NCBI RefSeq assembly: GCF_003073175.1
Contig: NZ_QBBX01000007.1
Coordinates: forward strand, 62,001-126,000
Source of the DNA: Peribacillus acanthi
GTDB taxonomy: Bacteria > Bacillota > Bacilli > Bacillales > DSM-1321
DNA length: 64,000 nucleotides
Direction of reading: 5' to 3'
This document shows positions 34,553 to 43,641 of this stretch, piece by piece; positions within the stretch are counted from its first letter, which is position 1; every line of letters begins with the position of its first letter. The position numbers and the translations under genes were made by a program. Under the pieces are notes generated by a model. That model made no database searches and was not told the origin of the DNA. It worked only from the letters and a program-made list of their open reading frames with translations.

Positions 34553-36362
34553 ACCCTTTTCCTATCCTAGAGTAATCAATTTGCATGAAGAAAAAACGGT
34601 GGCTCCTACAGAGAAAAAACGTGCCAAAAACATGCTTTATACTGTAAAAAGAATTTGGAATTACCTAGCCGTTCACAAAATACTTTTCATCCTGGTCATT
34701 TTCATGGTAATCCTGAGTTCAGCATTTTCATTGCTAGGGCCTTACCTCATCGGGATGGCCATTGATGATTACATAGTTACGAAGGAAATTAAGGGGTTCG
34801 TCTGGCTTCTTGGAGGGCTTGCCGCTTTGTATGTTATGAATTCAGTAGCTCTGTGGCTACAGAACTACTGGATGATTGGAATTGCACAGAAGACCGTTTT
34901 TTCTATGAGGATGGATTTATTTAAACATTTTCATAAAATACCTATATCTTATTTTGATAAGAAGCAACAAGGAGAGTTAATGAGTAGAATCACCAATGAT
35001 ATTGAAAATGTCAGTTCCACCCTTAATAGTTCTGTCATTCAAATAGCATCAAGTACTCTAATTCTAATAGGTACAGTGGCGGTTATGTTCTGGCTAAGTC
35101 CGATCCTTGCGATCATCACTCTTTTGATTATTCCAACAATGGTTTTAGGGATGAAGTGGATTACGAAGCGTACAGGTAGGTTATATAAAGAACAACAGAG
35201 AAATCTTGGGAATTTAAATGGATACATTCAAGAGATTATATCTGGTCAAAAAATGGTCAAAGCCTTTTCACAAGAAGAAAAAGTCATTTCAGAGTTCTTA
35301 GGAAAAAGCGAGCGATTAAGAGCATCTGGATTTTGGGCCCTAACTTATTCGGGTTTCATCCCCAAGCTCATGAACGTCTTGAATAATATGAGTTTTGCCT
35401 TAATCGCAGGAGTGGGCGGGGTTTTAGCTCTAAATGGTCAGGTGTCGATTGGGGTAATAGTAATTTTCATTGAATACTCCCGCCAATTTGTCCGGCCGTT
35501 AAATGATCTAGCCAACCAATTTAATACTCTTTTATCAGCCGTTGCTGGTGCCGAAAGAGTTTTTGAAATTTTGGATGAAGAAGAAGAATTTCATCATGAA
35601 AAGAATCTGAATAACATGGAATACGTAAAAGGTGAAGTGGAGTTTAGAAACGTTTCTTTCTCATATGAAGGTAAAGGGAATACAGTCCAGAACCTTACTT
35701 TTTATGCTAGTCCCGGCGAAACAGTAGCGTTGGTTGGACCGACTGGGGCAGGGAAGACCACTGTCCTAAATCTTCTTTCGCGTTTTTACGACTTTCATGA
35801 AGGGGCCATCTATATTGATGGTGAGGATATTACACGGTTTAAAAGGGAAAGTATTCGTGCACATATGGCCTTTGTTTTACAAGATTCCTTCTTGTTCCAA
35901 GGATCTGTCATAGAAAATATTCGTTATGGAAGATTGGATGCAACCGATGAAGAAGTGAGGGAAGCTGCTATTAAAGCGAATGCCCATTCATTCATTATGA
36001 AGCTTCCAAACGGCTATGATACATTATTGAATCAAGATGGTGCCGGTATTAGTCAAGGGCAGAAGCAGCTTCTTTCCATTGCTAGAGCCTTTGTAGCAAA
36101 CCCTTCAATTCTAATATTAGATGAGGCGACATCAAGTATTGATACGGTAACTGAATTAAAAATTCAGCAGGCATTGAAAAAACTAATGTATGGAAGGACT
36201 AGTTTTGTCATTGCTCATCGATTGAACACCATTCAGAATGCTAATCAAATTATTGTTTTACAGGATGGAGCGATTATTGAATCAGGGACACATGAAGAGT
36301 TGCTAAAAAGCAAAGGTTTTTATCATAGTCTCCATATCAGTGGACACGCAGAACAAGTGTAA
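34533..36362 (+). CDS. yheH: Heterodimeric ABC exporter subunit, YheH-like
   Basis: The 609-residue partner half-transporter has an extra N-terminal segment, six membrane helices, Walker A GPTGAGKTT, altered signature ISQGQKQLLS and a complete Walker B ILILDEATSSID with catalytic Glu. The altered signature here and the Asp-for-Glu in YheI fall in the same composite ATP site, so one site is degenerate and the other is active. The gene overlaps yheI by 20 bases. Start ATG 34533 has AAAGGGG 10 bases upstream. Confidence 0.9.
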   Translation: MLKQLTKPFSYPRVINLHEEKTVAPTEKKRAKNMLYTVKRIWNYLAVHKILFILVIFMVILSSAFSLLGPYLIGMAIDDYIVTKEIKGFVWLLGGLAALYVMNSVALWLQNYWMIGIAQKTVFSMRMDLFKHFHKIPISYFDKKQQGELMSRITNDIENVSSTLNSSVIQIASSTLILIGTVAVMFWLSPILAIITLLIIPTMVLGMKWITKRTGRLYKEQQRNLGNLNGYIQEIISGQKMVKAFSQEEKVISEFLGKSERLRASGFWALTYSGFIPKLMNVLNNMSFALIAGVGGVLALNGQVSIGVIVIFIEYSRQFVRPLNDLANQFNTLLSAVAGAERVFEILDEEEEFHHEKNLNNMEYVKGEVEFRNVSFSYEGKGNTVQNLTFYASPGETVALVGPTGAGKTTVLNLLSRFYDFHEGAIYIDGEDITRFKRESIRAHMAFVLQDSFLFQGSVIENIRYGRLDATDEEVREAAIKANAHSFIMKLPNGYDTLLNQDGAGISQGQKQLLSIARAFVANPSILILDEATSSIDTVTELKIQQALKKLMYGRTSFVIAHRLNTIQNANQIIVLQDGAIIESGTHEELLKSKGFYHSLHISGHAEQV

Positions 36363-36363
36363 T

Positions 36364-36396
36364 AAAAAAGCGAGCCTAATGGGCTCGCTTTTTTTG
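36364..36396 (+). terminator. Terminator of yheI-yheH operon
   Basis: AGCGAGCC (36369-36376) and GGGCTCGCT (36381-36389) form a strong stem with flanking A6 and T7. Confidence 0.92.
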
Positions 36397-36604
36397 AAAG
36401 ATGAGAAATATTAAGTTCGAATAGATTCATTCTCCACTCAATAAGCCTTTATGGTTCTTACAGGGTGGAGCCAATTACACTATTCTTCATAGGATCAAAT
36501 CAGATAGCGTTCCATACACACTTGGAAGGCTGAAAATTTGACGCAGATATAACTTCTATTAGAATAAAATATTGTAAGTATTAAATATTGCCGCGATGAT
36601 ATTC

Positions 36605-36680
36605 AAATAGCCGTTTGAGTCTATGAACTTAAACGACGTAAGCCCTGCCTCTCTTACATCCTTACGGCTCCGTAGCCGAT
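36605..36680. other. Cluster of short inverted repeats in a gene-less stretch
   Basis: The 36.40-36.98 kb gap contains no open frame that I trust. It does hold three adjacent hairpins: CGTTTGAGT/ACTTAAACG (36612-36635), GTAAG/CTTAC (36638-36657) and CGGCT/AGCCG (36665-36678). They could be part of a structured RNA or a regulatory leader, but I do not recognise a known riboswitch on either strand. Confidence 0.3.
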
Positions 36681-36985
36681 CCAGTGTGAATAAGTTCTAC
36701 TCAAATGAAAATCTAAAATGCCATTCATCTTCATAGTAAATTCCACACCTTTCTAAATTGTTGGGTCAATCAGAATTAACATTTTATCACTATTTGAAAT
36801 CAATGTCAAGTTATATTCCGCGTATTCTATTGTTAGGTGATCCGTTTACACAGAAGTTATAGGATTATTTTGTATTTGGGACAACGCCTTCGCTAAAACT
36901 TGGCGCATCTAATTTTCTAATCAAAGGTTATTTAACCTTTTTGAATACACATTAAACCCACTTTTTGATTTCAAAAGTAATAGGA

Positions 36986-38053
36986 TTATTTCTTACAAAA
37001 ATCCACAATCATGTTTTTATATATTTCAATCGATTGGATTTCTACAAATTCATCATCACCGTGCCAATGTCCTCCTGTAGGACCAAACTCTACGGCGGGT
37101 ATTCCGATCTCAGAGAAGTAACGCGTATCCGCCGCCCCATGCTGACCAAAAAGGACAGCTTCTTTTTTCGTATACTTAGATATTGAAGAAGACAATTTTG
37201 AAATCCACAGGTTCTCCCTTGAAGTTGTAACCGGAGGGGCTTCCGTTATTTTGTAGATTTCACTCTTATCAGGAAGGATGGACTGAATTTGCGATAAAAT
37301 ATCTTCAGTCTTTTGCTCAGGCAAGTAACGGATGTCGTAACTTAATATACAAGTATCAGGAACCATGTTATAAACGTCTCCACCACTTATTTTGGCCAAA
37401 TTAATAGAAGGAGAGGAGTACCATTCACTAGACTCTTGTGAGAAAGGAAGTCGTTTCAACTGATTGTGGAAACCATATGCTAGCTCAATGGCGTTATTTC
37501 CTTCCCATGGGCGGCTGCTATGAGAGGATGCTCCACGAATGGTGACATCGAGCCGTAAAATTCCTTTTGCTTGAAGACCAATTCCAAGTTGGGTAGGTTC
37601 TGAGCAAATAACGAAATTACCCGTGTAGCCGTTTTGAGCTAAGTATGCAGAACAATGATGGCCACCTGTTTCCTCATCAGAAACAATTTGTAATTGAACT
37701 TTTCTGGATAGTATTTGATCTTTTAGTTCAGAAACAGCCCACATAAATGCTACAACTCCAGCCTTCATATCAGCAGTTCCTCTTCCAAATAACTTGTTAT
37801 CTTTAATCACTGGTTGAAAGTGCTCTTCCTTCGCTGGGACTACATCAACATGTCCGTTGAGAATAATAGTCTCCTGACCACTCCCAATCGTGGTAATAAG
37901 CATCTTATAACCATTGTTCTCAAGTGTTTCGACATTGAGATTTAGTGATTCTAGCCATGTAGCGCATAAGTCTACTGCGTAGTTTGCTCTTTCTTTTGAA
38001 GAACTATCTATTTTCACTAAATCTTGTAATACTGTCATCCATGTTGCATCCAT
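36986..38053 (-). CDS. M20-family metallopeptidase/deacylase (ArgE/DapE type)
   Basis: The 355-residue protein has the M20 metal sites: GHVDVVP (about 65), GRGTADMKAG with the bridging Asp (about 88-97), DEETGG with the catalytic and metal-binding Glu pair (about 123), a SEP motif and GHWHG near the C-terminus. Family members hydrolyse N-acyl amino acids or succinyl-diaminopimelate. Which one applies here is not clear. On the minus strand GGAGG overlaps an earlier ATG pair and sits 11 bases before ATG 38053, so MDATWMTVLQ is taken as the N-terminus. Confidence 0.85.
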   Translation of the reverse strand: MDATWMTVLQDLVKIDSSSKERANYAVDLCATWLESLNLNVETLENNGYKMLITTIGSGQETIILNGHVDVVPAKEEHFQPVIKDNKLFGRGTADMKAGVVAFMWAVSELKDQILSRKVQLQIVSDEETGGHHCSAYLAQNGYTGNFVICSEPTQLGIGLQAKGILRLDVTIRGASSHSSRPWEGNNAIELAYGFHNQLKRLPFSQESSEWYSSPSINLAKISGGDVYNMVPDTCILSYDIRYLPEQKTEDILSQIQSILPDKSEIYKITEAPPVTTSRENLWISKLSSSISKYTKKEAVLFGQHGAADTRYFSEIGIPAVEFGPTGGHWHGDDEFVEIQSIEIYKNMIVDFCKK

Positions 38054-38160
38054 AATGTGAATTACCTCCATGCCTTCCATTTACCCTATAATATTGATAA
38101 CATTCTCCTCTATTAGATGAAATCCTTCATGAGTTTAAAATAAATCCACTTCTCTCATAG

Positions 38161-38195
38161 ATTGTTGTCTGGGGGAGGGGGGGAAACCCAACAAT
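38161..38195. other. G-rich tract flanked by inverted repeat
   Basis: ATTGTTG (38161-38167) and CAACAAT (38189-38195) flank a run of five G, one A and seven G, with CCC closing part of the stem. It lies in the 318-base gap between the peptidase and the LysM/3D gene, upstream of the peptidase on its strand. No known element is recognised, and a homopolymer G7 is a likely slippage site. Confidence 0.35.
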
Positions 38196-38322
38196 GAGTT
38201 CTCACATCCCTCTATTTCCCACTGGTTTTAGTTAGTCTCCAGGAACAAAAAGCATGAAAAGATGGACGATTACACTTTCAAAGATTCATGGGCCTCCGAA
38301 ACAACACACTTTTTCCAAAACA

Positions 38323-38364
38323 AAAGAGGCCAACGATGAGAAATTTCTTATCGTTGGCCTCTTT
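38323..38364 (-). terminator. Terminator of the LysM/3D gene
   Basis: On the minus strand AAAGAGGCCAACGATAAG pairs with CTCATCGTTGGCCTCTTT (one mismatch pair) around AAATTT. A T-rich tail follows. Confidence 0.85.
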
Positions 38365-38371
38365 ATACAAA

Positions 38372-38929
38372 TTATTTATATACTGTTACTTTGACAGTTT
38401 TTTTACCCCAATGAAGGGCACGTTGTTTATTAGGAATGAAAACGTCAATCTTATTTCCTTTTACAGCACTGCCTTTATCTGCTGCAATTGCGTAGCCGTA
38501 ACCTTCAACATATACTTTCGTCCCTAAAGGAATAACCTTTGGATCGACTGAAATTACTTTTAGGTTAGGGTTTTTCTTTAAGTTCAAACCAGTTGCAGTT
38601 ACACCACTGCAACTCTTGCAACTTGCTGTATAAGCTGTTGCTGTCATGCTTAGAACTTTGGAAACGGGCTTTGTTGAAGCAACTTTTACAGCTGGTTTAG
38701 CTGCTACTTTAACCGCTGCAACCTTTAACACCTGTTTTGGCTTAATTGTATCGGTTTTCAAATTGTTCAAGTTTTTTAATTGAGTAATGGTTAACTTATG
38801 TTTTTTAGCGATTCCGAATAATGTATCGCCAGATTTTACGGTATATGTAGATGCTGCTGCTTCAGTTGTAATATTTGTAGTGGATAATAGGATGCCTAAT
38901 GACAGTATGGCGACTAGTAACTTTTTCAA
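38372..38929 (-). CDS. yocH: Secreted LysM + 3D-domain cell-wall protein, YocH-like
   Basis: The 185-residue protein has a signal peptide (about 1-25, cleavage near TEAAA), one LysM peptidoglycan-binding domain (YTVKSGDTLFGIAKKHKL, about 29-72), an Ala/Lys/Val-rich linker and a C-terminal 3D domain (about 95-185). The three conserved Asp positions are seen in VISVDPKVIPLG, AIAADKGSAV and IDVFIPN. YocH-type proteins act as muralytic enzymes or autolysins (the 3D domain is MltA-like). A WalR-box-like sequence lies upstream. It is a single gene closed by a strong terminator. Confidence 0.88.
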   Translation of the reverse strand: MKKLLVAILSLGILLSTTNITTEAAASTYTVKSGDTLFGIAKKHKLTITQLKNLNNLKTDTIKPKQVLKVAAVKVAAKPAVKVASTKPVSKVLSMTATAYTASCKSCSGVTATGLNLKKNPNLKVISVDPKVIPLGTKVYVEGYGYAIAADKGSAVKGNKIDVFIPNKQRALHWGKKTVKVTVYK

Positions 38930-39020
38930 ATTCTTTTGTCTCCTTTATTTAACATAAGAATACTATAACTCTTAAATATTTCATTTATGTTTCATAGAGT
39001 TTCTATTTACTTTACAAAAC

Positions 39021-39037
39021 ATTAAAAGACTTTAACA
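39021..39037 (-). promoter_or_regulatory. WalR-box-like element upstream of yocH-like gene
   Basis: The minus strand reads TGTTAA-AGTCT-TTTAAT, matching the WalR consensus TGTWAH-N5-TGTWAH at 11 of 12 fixed positions. It lies about 95 bases before the start of the LysM/3D gene. YocH is a WalRK target in Bacillus subtilis. The remaining 38930-39293 gap holds no gene. Confidence 0.4.
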
Positions 39038-39293
39038 TTCTGTTACTTTTTCATCAATTAATGGAGAAATGTAGTTCAGATTTCACAATTATTTACTAGG
39101 ATTAATAGAATTTACATTTTTCAACTAAAAGTTTATTAGGCTATCCCTCTATAGACAGAAGGATTTTGTAGTCAATTAAATGTCCAAAGTGTTAACTATA
39201 AGGATATTCCCGAATTTTATGTGGTAAATTTTAGTAATACATAATATATTGGAAGGGTATGATTTCGGAGGAATTGTGAAGAGGAGTGCCTTT

Positions 39294-40259
39294 ATGAAAC
39301 GATTGATGAGTTTTGTATTTATCGTATTATTACTGATTATTGCAGGTGGACTTGTAGCGGGTAAGTTTATGAATGGCTTCTCTTTTTCCACGGTTTCGTT
39401 GAATGAGAAGCAAGAATTCGAAGGTAAGGGTGTTAGTCATATTACTATTGATTCTCCTAAGACAGATATTGTTTTAAAGGTTCGAAATCAAGATGAAGTG
39501 ACTATCGAGATGACTGGAGTAGTAAGCAAGAGATATAAGGACCATTATGAGATACAGGTCACAGAAGGTGAAGAAGAGATGAAAATCGGAACAGATGATA
39601 ACCAAACCTTTTCATCATGGCCCATTGATATGCTCTGGGGACGTAAGGAAGCCGTCCTTGAAGTAACAATTCCAAAAAGAGTGTATGATCAGTTAATGAT
39701 TACGACCGTTTCTGGCGATGTTACCATTACGGAATTAGAATCGAAAATGATTGAAATAACCTCAATCTCTGGGGATTTATCAATCGATAACGTAAAGATC
39801 ATGGATAGCTTACTTAGTAAAACCACTAGTGGAGATATCAATGTCAATCAGTTGGAAACTAACGGGGGGCTACTGAAATCAACCAGTGGAGATATTAAAG
39901 CAAGGGAACTACATGCGAAGAAATGGGAGTTTGAAAGCACCTCTGGAGATATTTTGCTTGAAGAGATGTATGGTGAAGGGCTTGCCGACACGGTTTCTGG
40001 TGATATTCGATTGAAGCAAGAAACAATCGATCAAAATATCACAGTAGAATCCACTAGCGGTGATGTAAAAATGGAGATAAGTGATACCCCTAAATCACTG
40101 GAAATCGATTTCGATTCCACCTCAGGTGATGGAACTGTAGAAATGGAAGGTATTTCTTTTTCTGAGAAATCGGAAAGTCGGATAGTTGGAAAAATCGGAA
40201 ATGGTGAAGTATTGCTTAAAGTACGTACCACATCCGGAGATTTTGATATTCGTGAATAA
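39294..40259 (+). CDS. DUF4097 (YvlB-like) surface or membrane protein with SGD repeats
   Basis: The 321-residue protein has one N-terminal hydrophobic segment (about 5-25) and then a beta-rich body. The motif TSGDI or SGDV recurs about every 20 residues (VSGDVTI, ISGDLSI, TSGDINV, TSGDIKA, TSGDILL, VSGDIRL, TSGDVKM, TSGDG, TSGDFDI), as in the right-handed beta-helix of DUF4097 proteins. The function is not established. Relatives often sit beside cell-envelope stress genes. Start ATG 39294 follows GAGGAG by 7 bases; TTG 39249 and GTG 39276 are less likely because they add a non-homologous charged segment. Confidence 0.8.
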   Translation: MKRLMSFVFIVLLLIIAGGLVAGKFMNGFSFSTVSLNEKQEFEGKGVSHITIDSPKTDIVLKVRNQDEVTIEMTGVVSKRYKDHYEIQVTEGEEEMKIGTDDNQTFSSWPIDMLWGRKEAVLEVTIPKRVYDQLMITTVSGDVTITELESKMIEITSISGDLSIDNVKIMDSLLSKTTSGDINVNQLETNGGLLKSTSGDIKARELHAKKWEFESTSGDILLEEMYGEGLADTVSGDIRLKQETIDQNITVESTSGDVKMEISDTPKSLEIDFDSTSGDGTVEMEGISFSEKSESRIVGKIGNGEVLLKVRTTSGDFDIRE

Positions 40260-40266
40260 CACATAT

Positions 40267-40292
40267 AACCGGACCAAAATGGTTCGGTTTTT
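40267..40292 (+). terminator. Terminator after DUF4097 gene
   Basis: AACCGGACC pairs with GGTTCGGTT (one wobble) around AAAAT and is followed by T5. Confidence 0.8.
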
Positions 40293-40541
40293 GTTGTTTA
40301 AGTATGTAATGTCGTCAATTGAAGGAAGGACAAGTTCCAATTATAGAATATATGAGGTTGACTATCCCTAAATTTTAGTAAATCGTTGATTCTTTATCCC
40401 ATAGTTTTCAGTAAAAATAATGAATCATTTCTTTTACCTATCCTGTCTTTGTAAACCAAAGGGTTTAAGGCTAAAATAAGAAGGATAATTGGGGAAATCG
40501 ACTTCCCTTCATTTAAATAGGAAGATAAAGGTGAATGCAGC

Positions 40542-41867
40542 ATGAAACAATCTCATAAGATTGCCTTGAGAATTTCCTTGATCTATACCTTGATAGGAAT
40601 CATTTGGGTAGTGGTTACTGACTATATGTCAATGGAATTGGCGAATGAGAATTTAGAGGTTTATCTTTTGTTCCAACGAACAAAAGGGTGGTTTTATATC
40701 ATTATTACTGGACTCATTTTATATGGTTTAATTTATCGTCAAACAAAACGTGTAGTACAATCCAAAATGGAGCTTATGGAAAAGGATTTTTTATTACAAG
40801 CAAGTAATGAACACTATCAATCATTATTTAATCATAATCCTGACGCTGTCATTGAGTTAGATAAAGAGGGGAATTTCGTAAGGGTGAACCCTGAAGGTGA
40901 AGAAGTAATTGGTTTTAAAGAATCTTTTTTGAAGGGTAAACAAGCAAGACAATTCATAGTTAAAGAAGATCACGAGCAGGTTCATCAATATTACTTAGAA
41001 GTTCTGAAAGGCAGTACTAGTAAGTTTGAGATGAAAATCATTACTGCTCTTAATGAAAAAAAAATTATGCGTTGTTCATTGCTCCCTATTATAGTAGATG
41101 AAGAAATCATTGGATTGTTTGGCATTGCTAGAGATATTACAAGCATACGACGCGATGAAGAGTTAATGATTAGCTCGGAAAAAATGTCAGCCATTGGTCA
41201 TCTTGCTGCCGCTGTTGCTCATGAGGTGCGGAATCCACTTACTTCCATAAAAGGTTTTTTACAATTAATGAAAAAAAACAAAAGTTTTGATGAATCATAT
41301 GTAGATATTATGCTTTCAGAGGTTGATCGAATCAATCTGATTGCTGGAGAGATGCTGATTTTAGGGAAAAAACAAGATGTCATTTTTAGAAAAGAAAATC
41401 TCTTGGACATCATTAATCAAGTTCTGCTATTGATGGATGCACAAGCGAGCTTACATGATACTGAGATAGTAGTAAAAAAAAGGGTCATTCATCCTTTGTT
41501 CATTTATGGCGATAGCACTCAATTAAAACAAGTATTTATCAATTTAATTAAAAATGGGTTAGAAGCTATGACGGGGCATGGGGAAATTTTCATTGAATTT
41601 CAGAAAATAGAACAATACGCTTGTGTCATTATACAAGATAATGGGATTGGAATGGGTGAAGAAAAGTTAAAGCACCTTGGGGAACCTTTTTATTCTACTA
41701 AGACTAGTGGTACAGGTCTTGGGTTAGCAGTATGTTTCAAAATCATTGAAAGACATCATGGGAAAATTGAAATTCATAGTAAGGAGAGATCTGGGACTTC
41801 TGTGAAAGTAAAGATTCCTTTATATGAAGAAATTGGTGATGCGGTTAGCAATAAACTTGAAATATGA
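40542..41867 (+). CDS. PAS-domain sensor histidine kinase (sporulation-kinase-like)
   Basis: The 441-residue protein has two membrane segments (about 10-30 and 48-66), a PAS domain (YQSLFNHNPDAVIELD to IIGLFGIARDIT, about 88-215), an H box AAVAHEVRNPLTSIKGFLQLM with the phosphorylated His (about 228-248), N box NLIKNGLEAM, G1 DNGIGM and G2 GTGLGLAV. The H box is the form seen in Bacillus phosphorelay kinases KinA-KinE. No response regulator gene is beside it, so it is probably an orphan feeding Spo0F or a similar relay. Start ATG 40542 follows AAAGGTG. Confidence 0.88.
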   Translation: MKQSHKIALRISLIYTLIGIIWVVVTDYMSMELANENLEVYLLFQRTKGWFYIIITGLILYGLIYRQTKRVVQSKMELMEKDFLLQASNEHYQSLFNHNPDAVIELDKEGNFVRVNPEGEEVIGFKESFLKGKQARQFIVKEDHEQVHQYYLEVLKGSTSKFEMKIITALNEKKIMRCSLLPIIVDEEIIGLFGIARDITSIRRDEELMISSEKMSAIGHLAAAVAHEVRNPLTSIKGFLQLMKKNKSFDESYVDIMLSEVDRINLIAGEMLILGKKQDVIFRKENLLDIINQVLLLMDAQASLHDTEIVVKKRVIHPLFIYGDSTQLKQVFINLIKNGLEAMTGHGEIFIEFQKIEQYACVIIQDNGIGMGEEKLKHLGEPFYSTKTSGTGLGLAVCFKIIERHHGKIEIHSKERSGTSVKVKIPLYEEIGDAVSNKLEI

Positions 41868-41928
41868 TAAAATGAAACAGCTTATTAGATGGGATGACAA
41901 TTCATTCAACCGGATAAAGGAGAACAAT

Positions 41929-43149
41929 ATGGATCAAACCAATTTTTCAATAAAGAGTATGAAACCATTTATACAAAAGGCATGGGAAACGGAAGGGTTC
42001 CAAGAACCTACTGCAGTACAAAGTAAATCAATTCCATTAGTTCTTACTGGAAAAGATGTTATAGCTGAATCACCAACCGGAACAGGGAAAACATTAGCCT
42101 ATTTGCTTCCAATACTTGAGAACATAAACCCATCCTCTCAGAATGTACAGGCTGTGGTTATGGCTTCTTCACGGGAGTTGGTCATGCAAATCCACTCTGA
42201 AATCCAGAAATGGTCAAAAGATAGTGGGGTAGTTTCCGCATCATTCATCGGTGGAGCCAATATTAAAAGGCAACTGGAGAAGCTTAAAAATCGTCCTCAA
42301 ATTGTAGTAGGAACTCCAGGTAAAATTCAAGAGCTCATTGACTTGAAAAAATTAAAAATGCATGAAGTGAAGACGATTGTACTTGATGAAGGTGACACTT
42401 TATTAGTCCCTGAACATAGCGGTACTATTCAAAAAATCATTAAAAGTACCATGAAGGATCGTCAATTACTAATGTTCTCAGCAACTGTTCAAAAAGAAGC
42501 ATTGGAACAAGCCAAAGCTATGATGAATGAACCTGAGATGATCATGGTAGGGAAAGAAGACTTACCACCTGCCAAAGTGGAGCATCTATATTTTATTTCT
42601 GAGTCACGTGACAAAATTAAAGTTTTAGAGAGCATTGCTCGATTACCTCACATGAAGGGACTCGTCTTTATGAAGGATATCGGTGAAATTACTCTAACTT
42701 TATCTAAGCTAGGATATAAAGATTTAACGGCAGCTGCACTACATTCAGAATCGAAAAAATCGGACCGAGAACGAGCTATGAAGGGCTTTCGTAAAGGGGA
42801 ATATCCAATTCTTTTAAGTACAGATGTAGCAGCTCGTGGACTTGATATAAAAGGACTTACACATGTTGTTCATTTTGACATTCCAAGAACAATTGAACAA
42901 TATACCCACCGATCTGGGCGTACGGGGAGAGCCGGAGCTGAAGGCACGGTAATCTCCATAGTAACACCACAAGAGGAACGGGACTTAAAACGATTAGTAA
43001 ATAAATTAGGGATTGACCTAACTAAAAAAGTGTTCTTCAAAGGCCAAATTGCAGACGAAAGAAAACAACCGATGGAAAAGAAATCAAAACCTTCATCGGG
43101 GAAACCTACTGCAAAGAAGTCATTCTCTGGGCAAGGAAAAAGGAAATAA
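41929..43149 (+). CDS. yfmL: DEAD-box RNA helicase, YfmL-like (DEGD variant)
   Basis: The 406-residue protein has the helicase motifs Q (GFQEPTAVQSKSIP), I (SPTGTGKT), Ia (ASSRELVMQI), Ib (GTPGK), II (VLDEGD), III (SAT), V (STDVAARGLD) and VI (HRSGRTGRAG). Motif II reads DEGD rather than DEAD. A short basic tail (KKSKPSSGKPTAKKSF) follows. YfmL-type helicases assist ribosome assembly and growth in the cold. Start ATG 41929 follows AAAGGAGAA; the frame upstream overlaps the kinase gene and is not used. Confidence 0.88.
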   Translation: MDQTNFSIKSMKPFIQKAWETEGFQEPTAVQSKSIPLVLTGKDVIAESPTGTGKTLAYLLPILENINPSSQNVQAVVMASSRELVMQIHSEIQKWSKDSGVVSASFIGGANIKRQLEKLKNRPQIVVGTPGKIQELIDLKKLKMHEVKTIVLDEGDTLLVPEHSGTIQKIIKSTMKDRQLLMFSATVQKEALEQAKAMMNEPEMIMVGKEDLPPAKVEHLYFISESRDKIKVLESIARLPHMKGLVFMKDIGEITLTLSKLGYKDLTAAALHSESKKSDRERAMKGFRKGEYPILLSTDVAARGLDIKGLTHVVHFDIPRTIEQYTHRSGRTGRAGAEGTVISIVTPQEERDLKRLVNKLGIDLTKKVFFKGQIADERKQPMEKKSKPSSGKPTAKKSFSGQGKRK

Positions 43150-43157
43150 TACACCGT

Positions 43158-43184
43158 GGGCGCTTATTTTAGCGCTCTTTTTTA
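43158..43184 (+). terminator. Terminator after helicase gene
   Basis: GGGCGCT and AGCGCTC pair (one mismatch) around TATTTT and are followed by T6. Confidence 0.75.
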
Positions 43185-43265
43185 TTTTGGTTATGTTAAA
43201 GGAAGATGTTTATTTTGTACCCGTATGAATGAGAAGTATTGTTTTTATGCCTGATGATTCGACAA

Positions 43266-43412
43266 GTTGGTCGTAAAACCGTGGAAGTTGGTCGTAAAAC
43301 CATTGTAGTTGGTCGTAAAACCGTGGAAGTTGGTCGTAAAACCATTGTAGTTGGTCGTAAAACCATTGTAGTTGGTCGTAAAACCATTGAAGTTGTTCAA
43401 AAACCCTTGAAG
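43266..43412. repeat. Seven tandem 21-bp repeats, intergenic
   Basis: Units starting GTTGGTCGTAAAACC begin at 43266, 43287, 43308, 43329, 43350, 43371 and (diverged, GTTGTTCAAAAACCC) 43392, an exact 21-bp period. Two alternating tail types, GTGGAA and ATTGTA, occur. The period is a multiple of three, so frames on both strands stay open (reading VGRKT or FYDQL), but no ribosome site or homology supports a gene. The array lies between the helicase and methionine gamma-lyase genes and fills much of a 490-base gap. Confidence 0.9.
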
Positions 43413-43565
43413 AAGATGTCAGTAAACCGCTGATGGAGCGCTTTTTGGGTTTCCGGAGGAAGAAATCAAATTGGGAGTTAAACACGGCCTTATAAAAAGA
43501 GATTAATCCCCAGTCAAAAAGGGTAATTATGATTGCCTATGCGCTATCATATGGCTACTAAAAAA

Positions 43566-43579
43566 AGAAAACGCTTACA
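43566..43579 (+). promoter_or_regulatory. cre-like (CcpA) site upstream of methionine gamma-lyase
   Basis: AGAAAACGCTTACA matches the catabolite-response consensus TGWAANCGNTNWCA at all fixed positions but the first. It lies 62 bases before the methionine gamma-lyase start, so carbon-source control is possible. Confidence 0.45.
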
Positions 43580-43641
43580 TTTATTAGGGAAATCACATAT
43601 GATAGTAGGTGAAGGAACTAGATATAAAGGAGAGAGAACGT

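Noticed and set aside
36397-36985. Known riboswitch or tRNA in the gap
   Set aside because: Hairpins are present, but none of the conserved segments of T-box, SAM, lysine, purine, TPP or FMN elements, and no cloverleaf.
43266-43412. CRISPR at the 21-bp repeats
   Set aside because: The repeats are directly tandem without spacers.
43196-43485. Overlapping small ORFs (VGRKT and FYDQL proteins) across the 21-bp repeats
   Set aside because: A 21-bp period keeps every frame open automatically. No ribosome site or homology supports translation.
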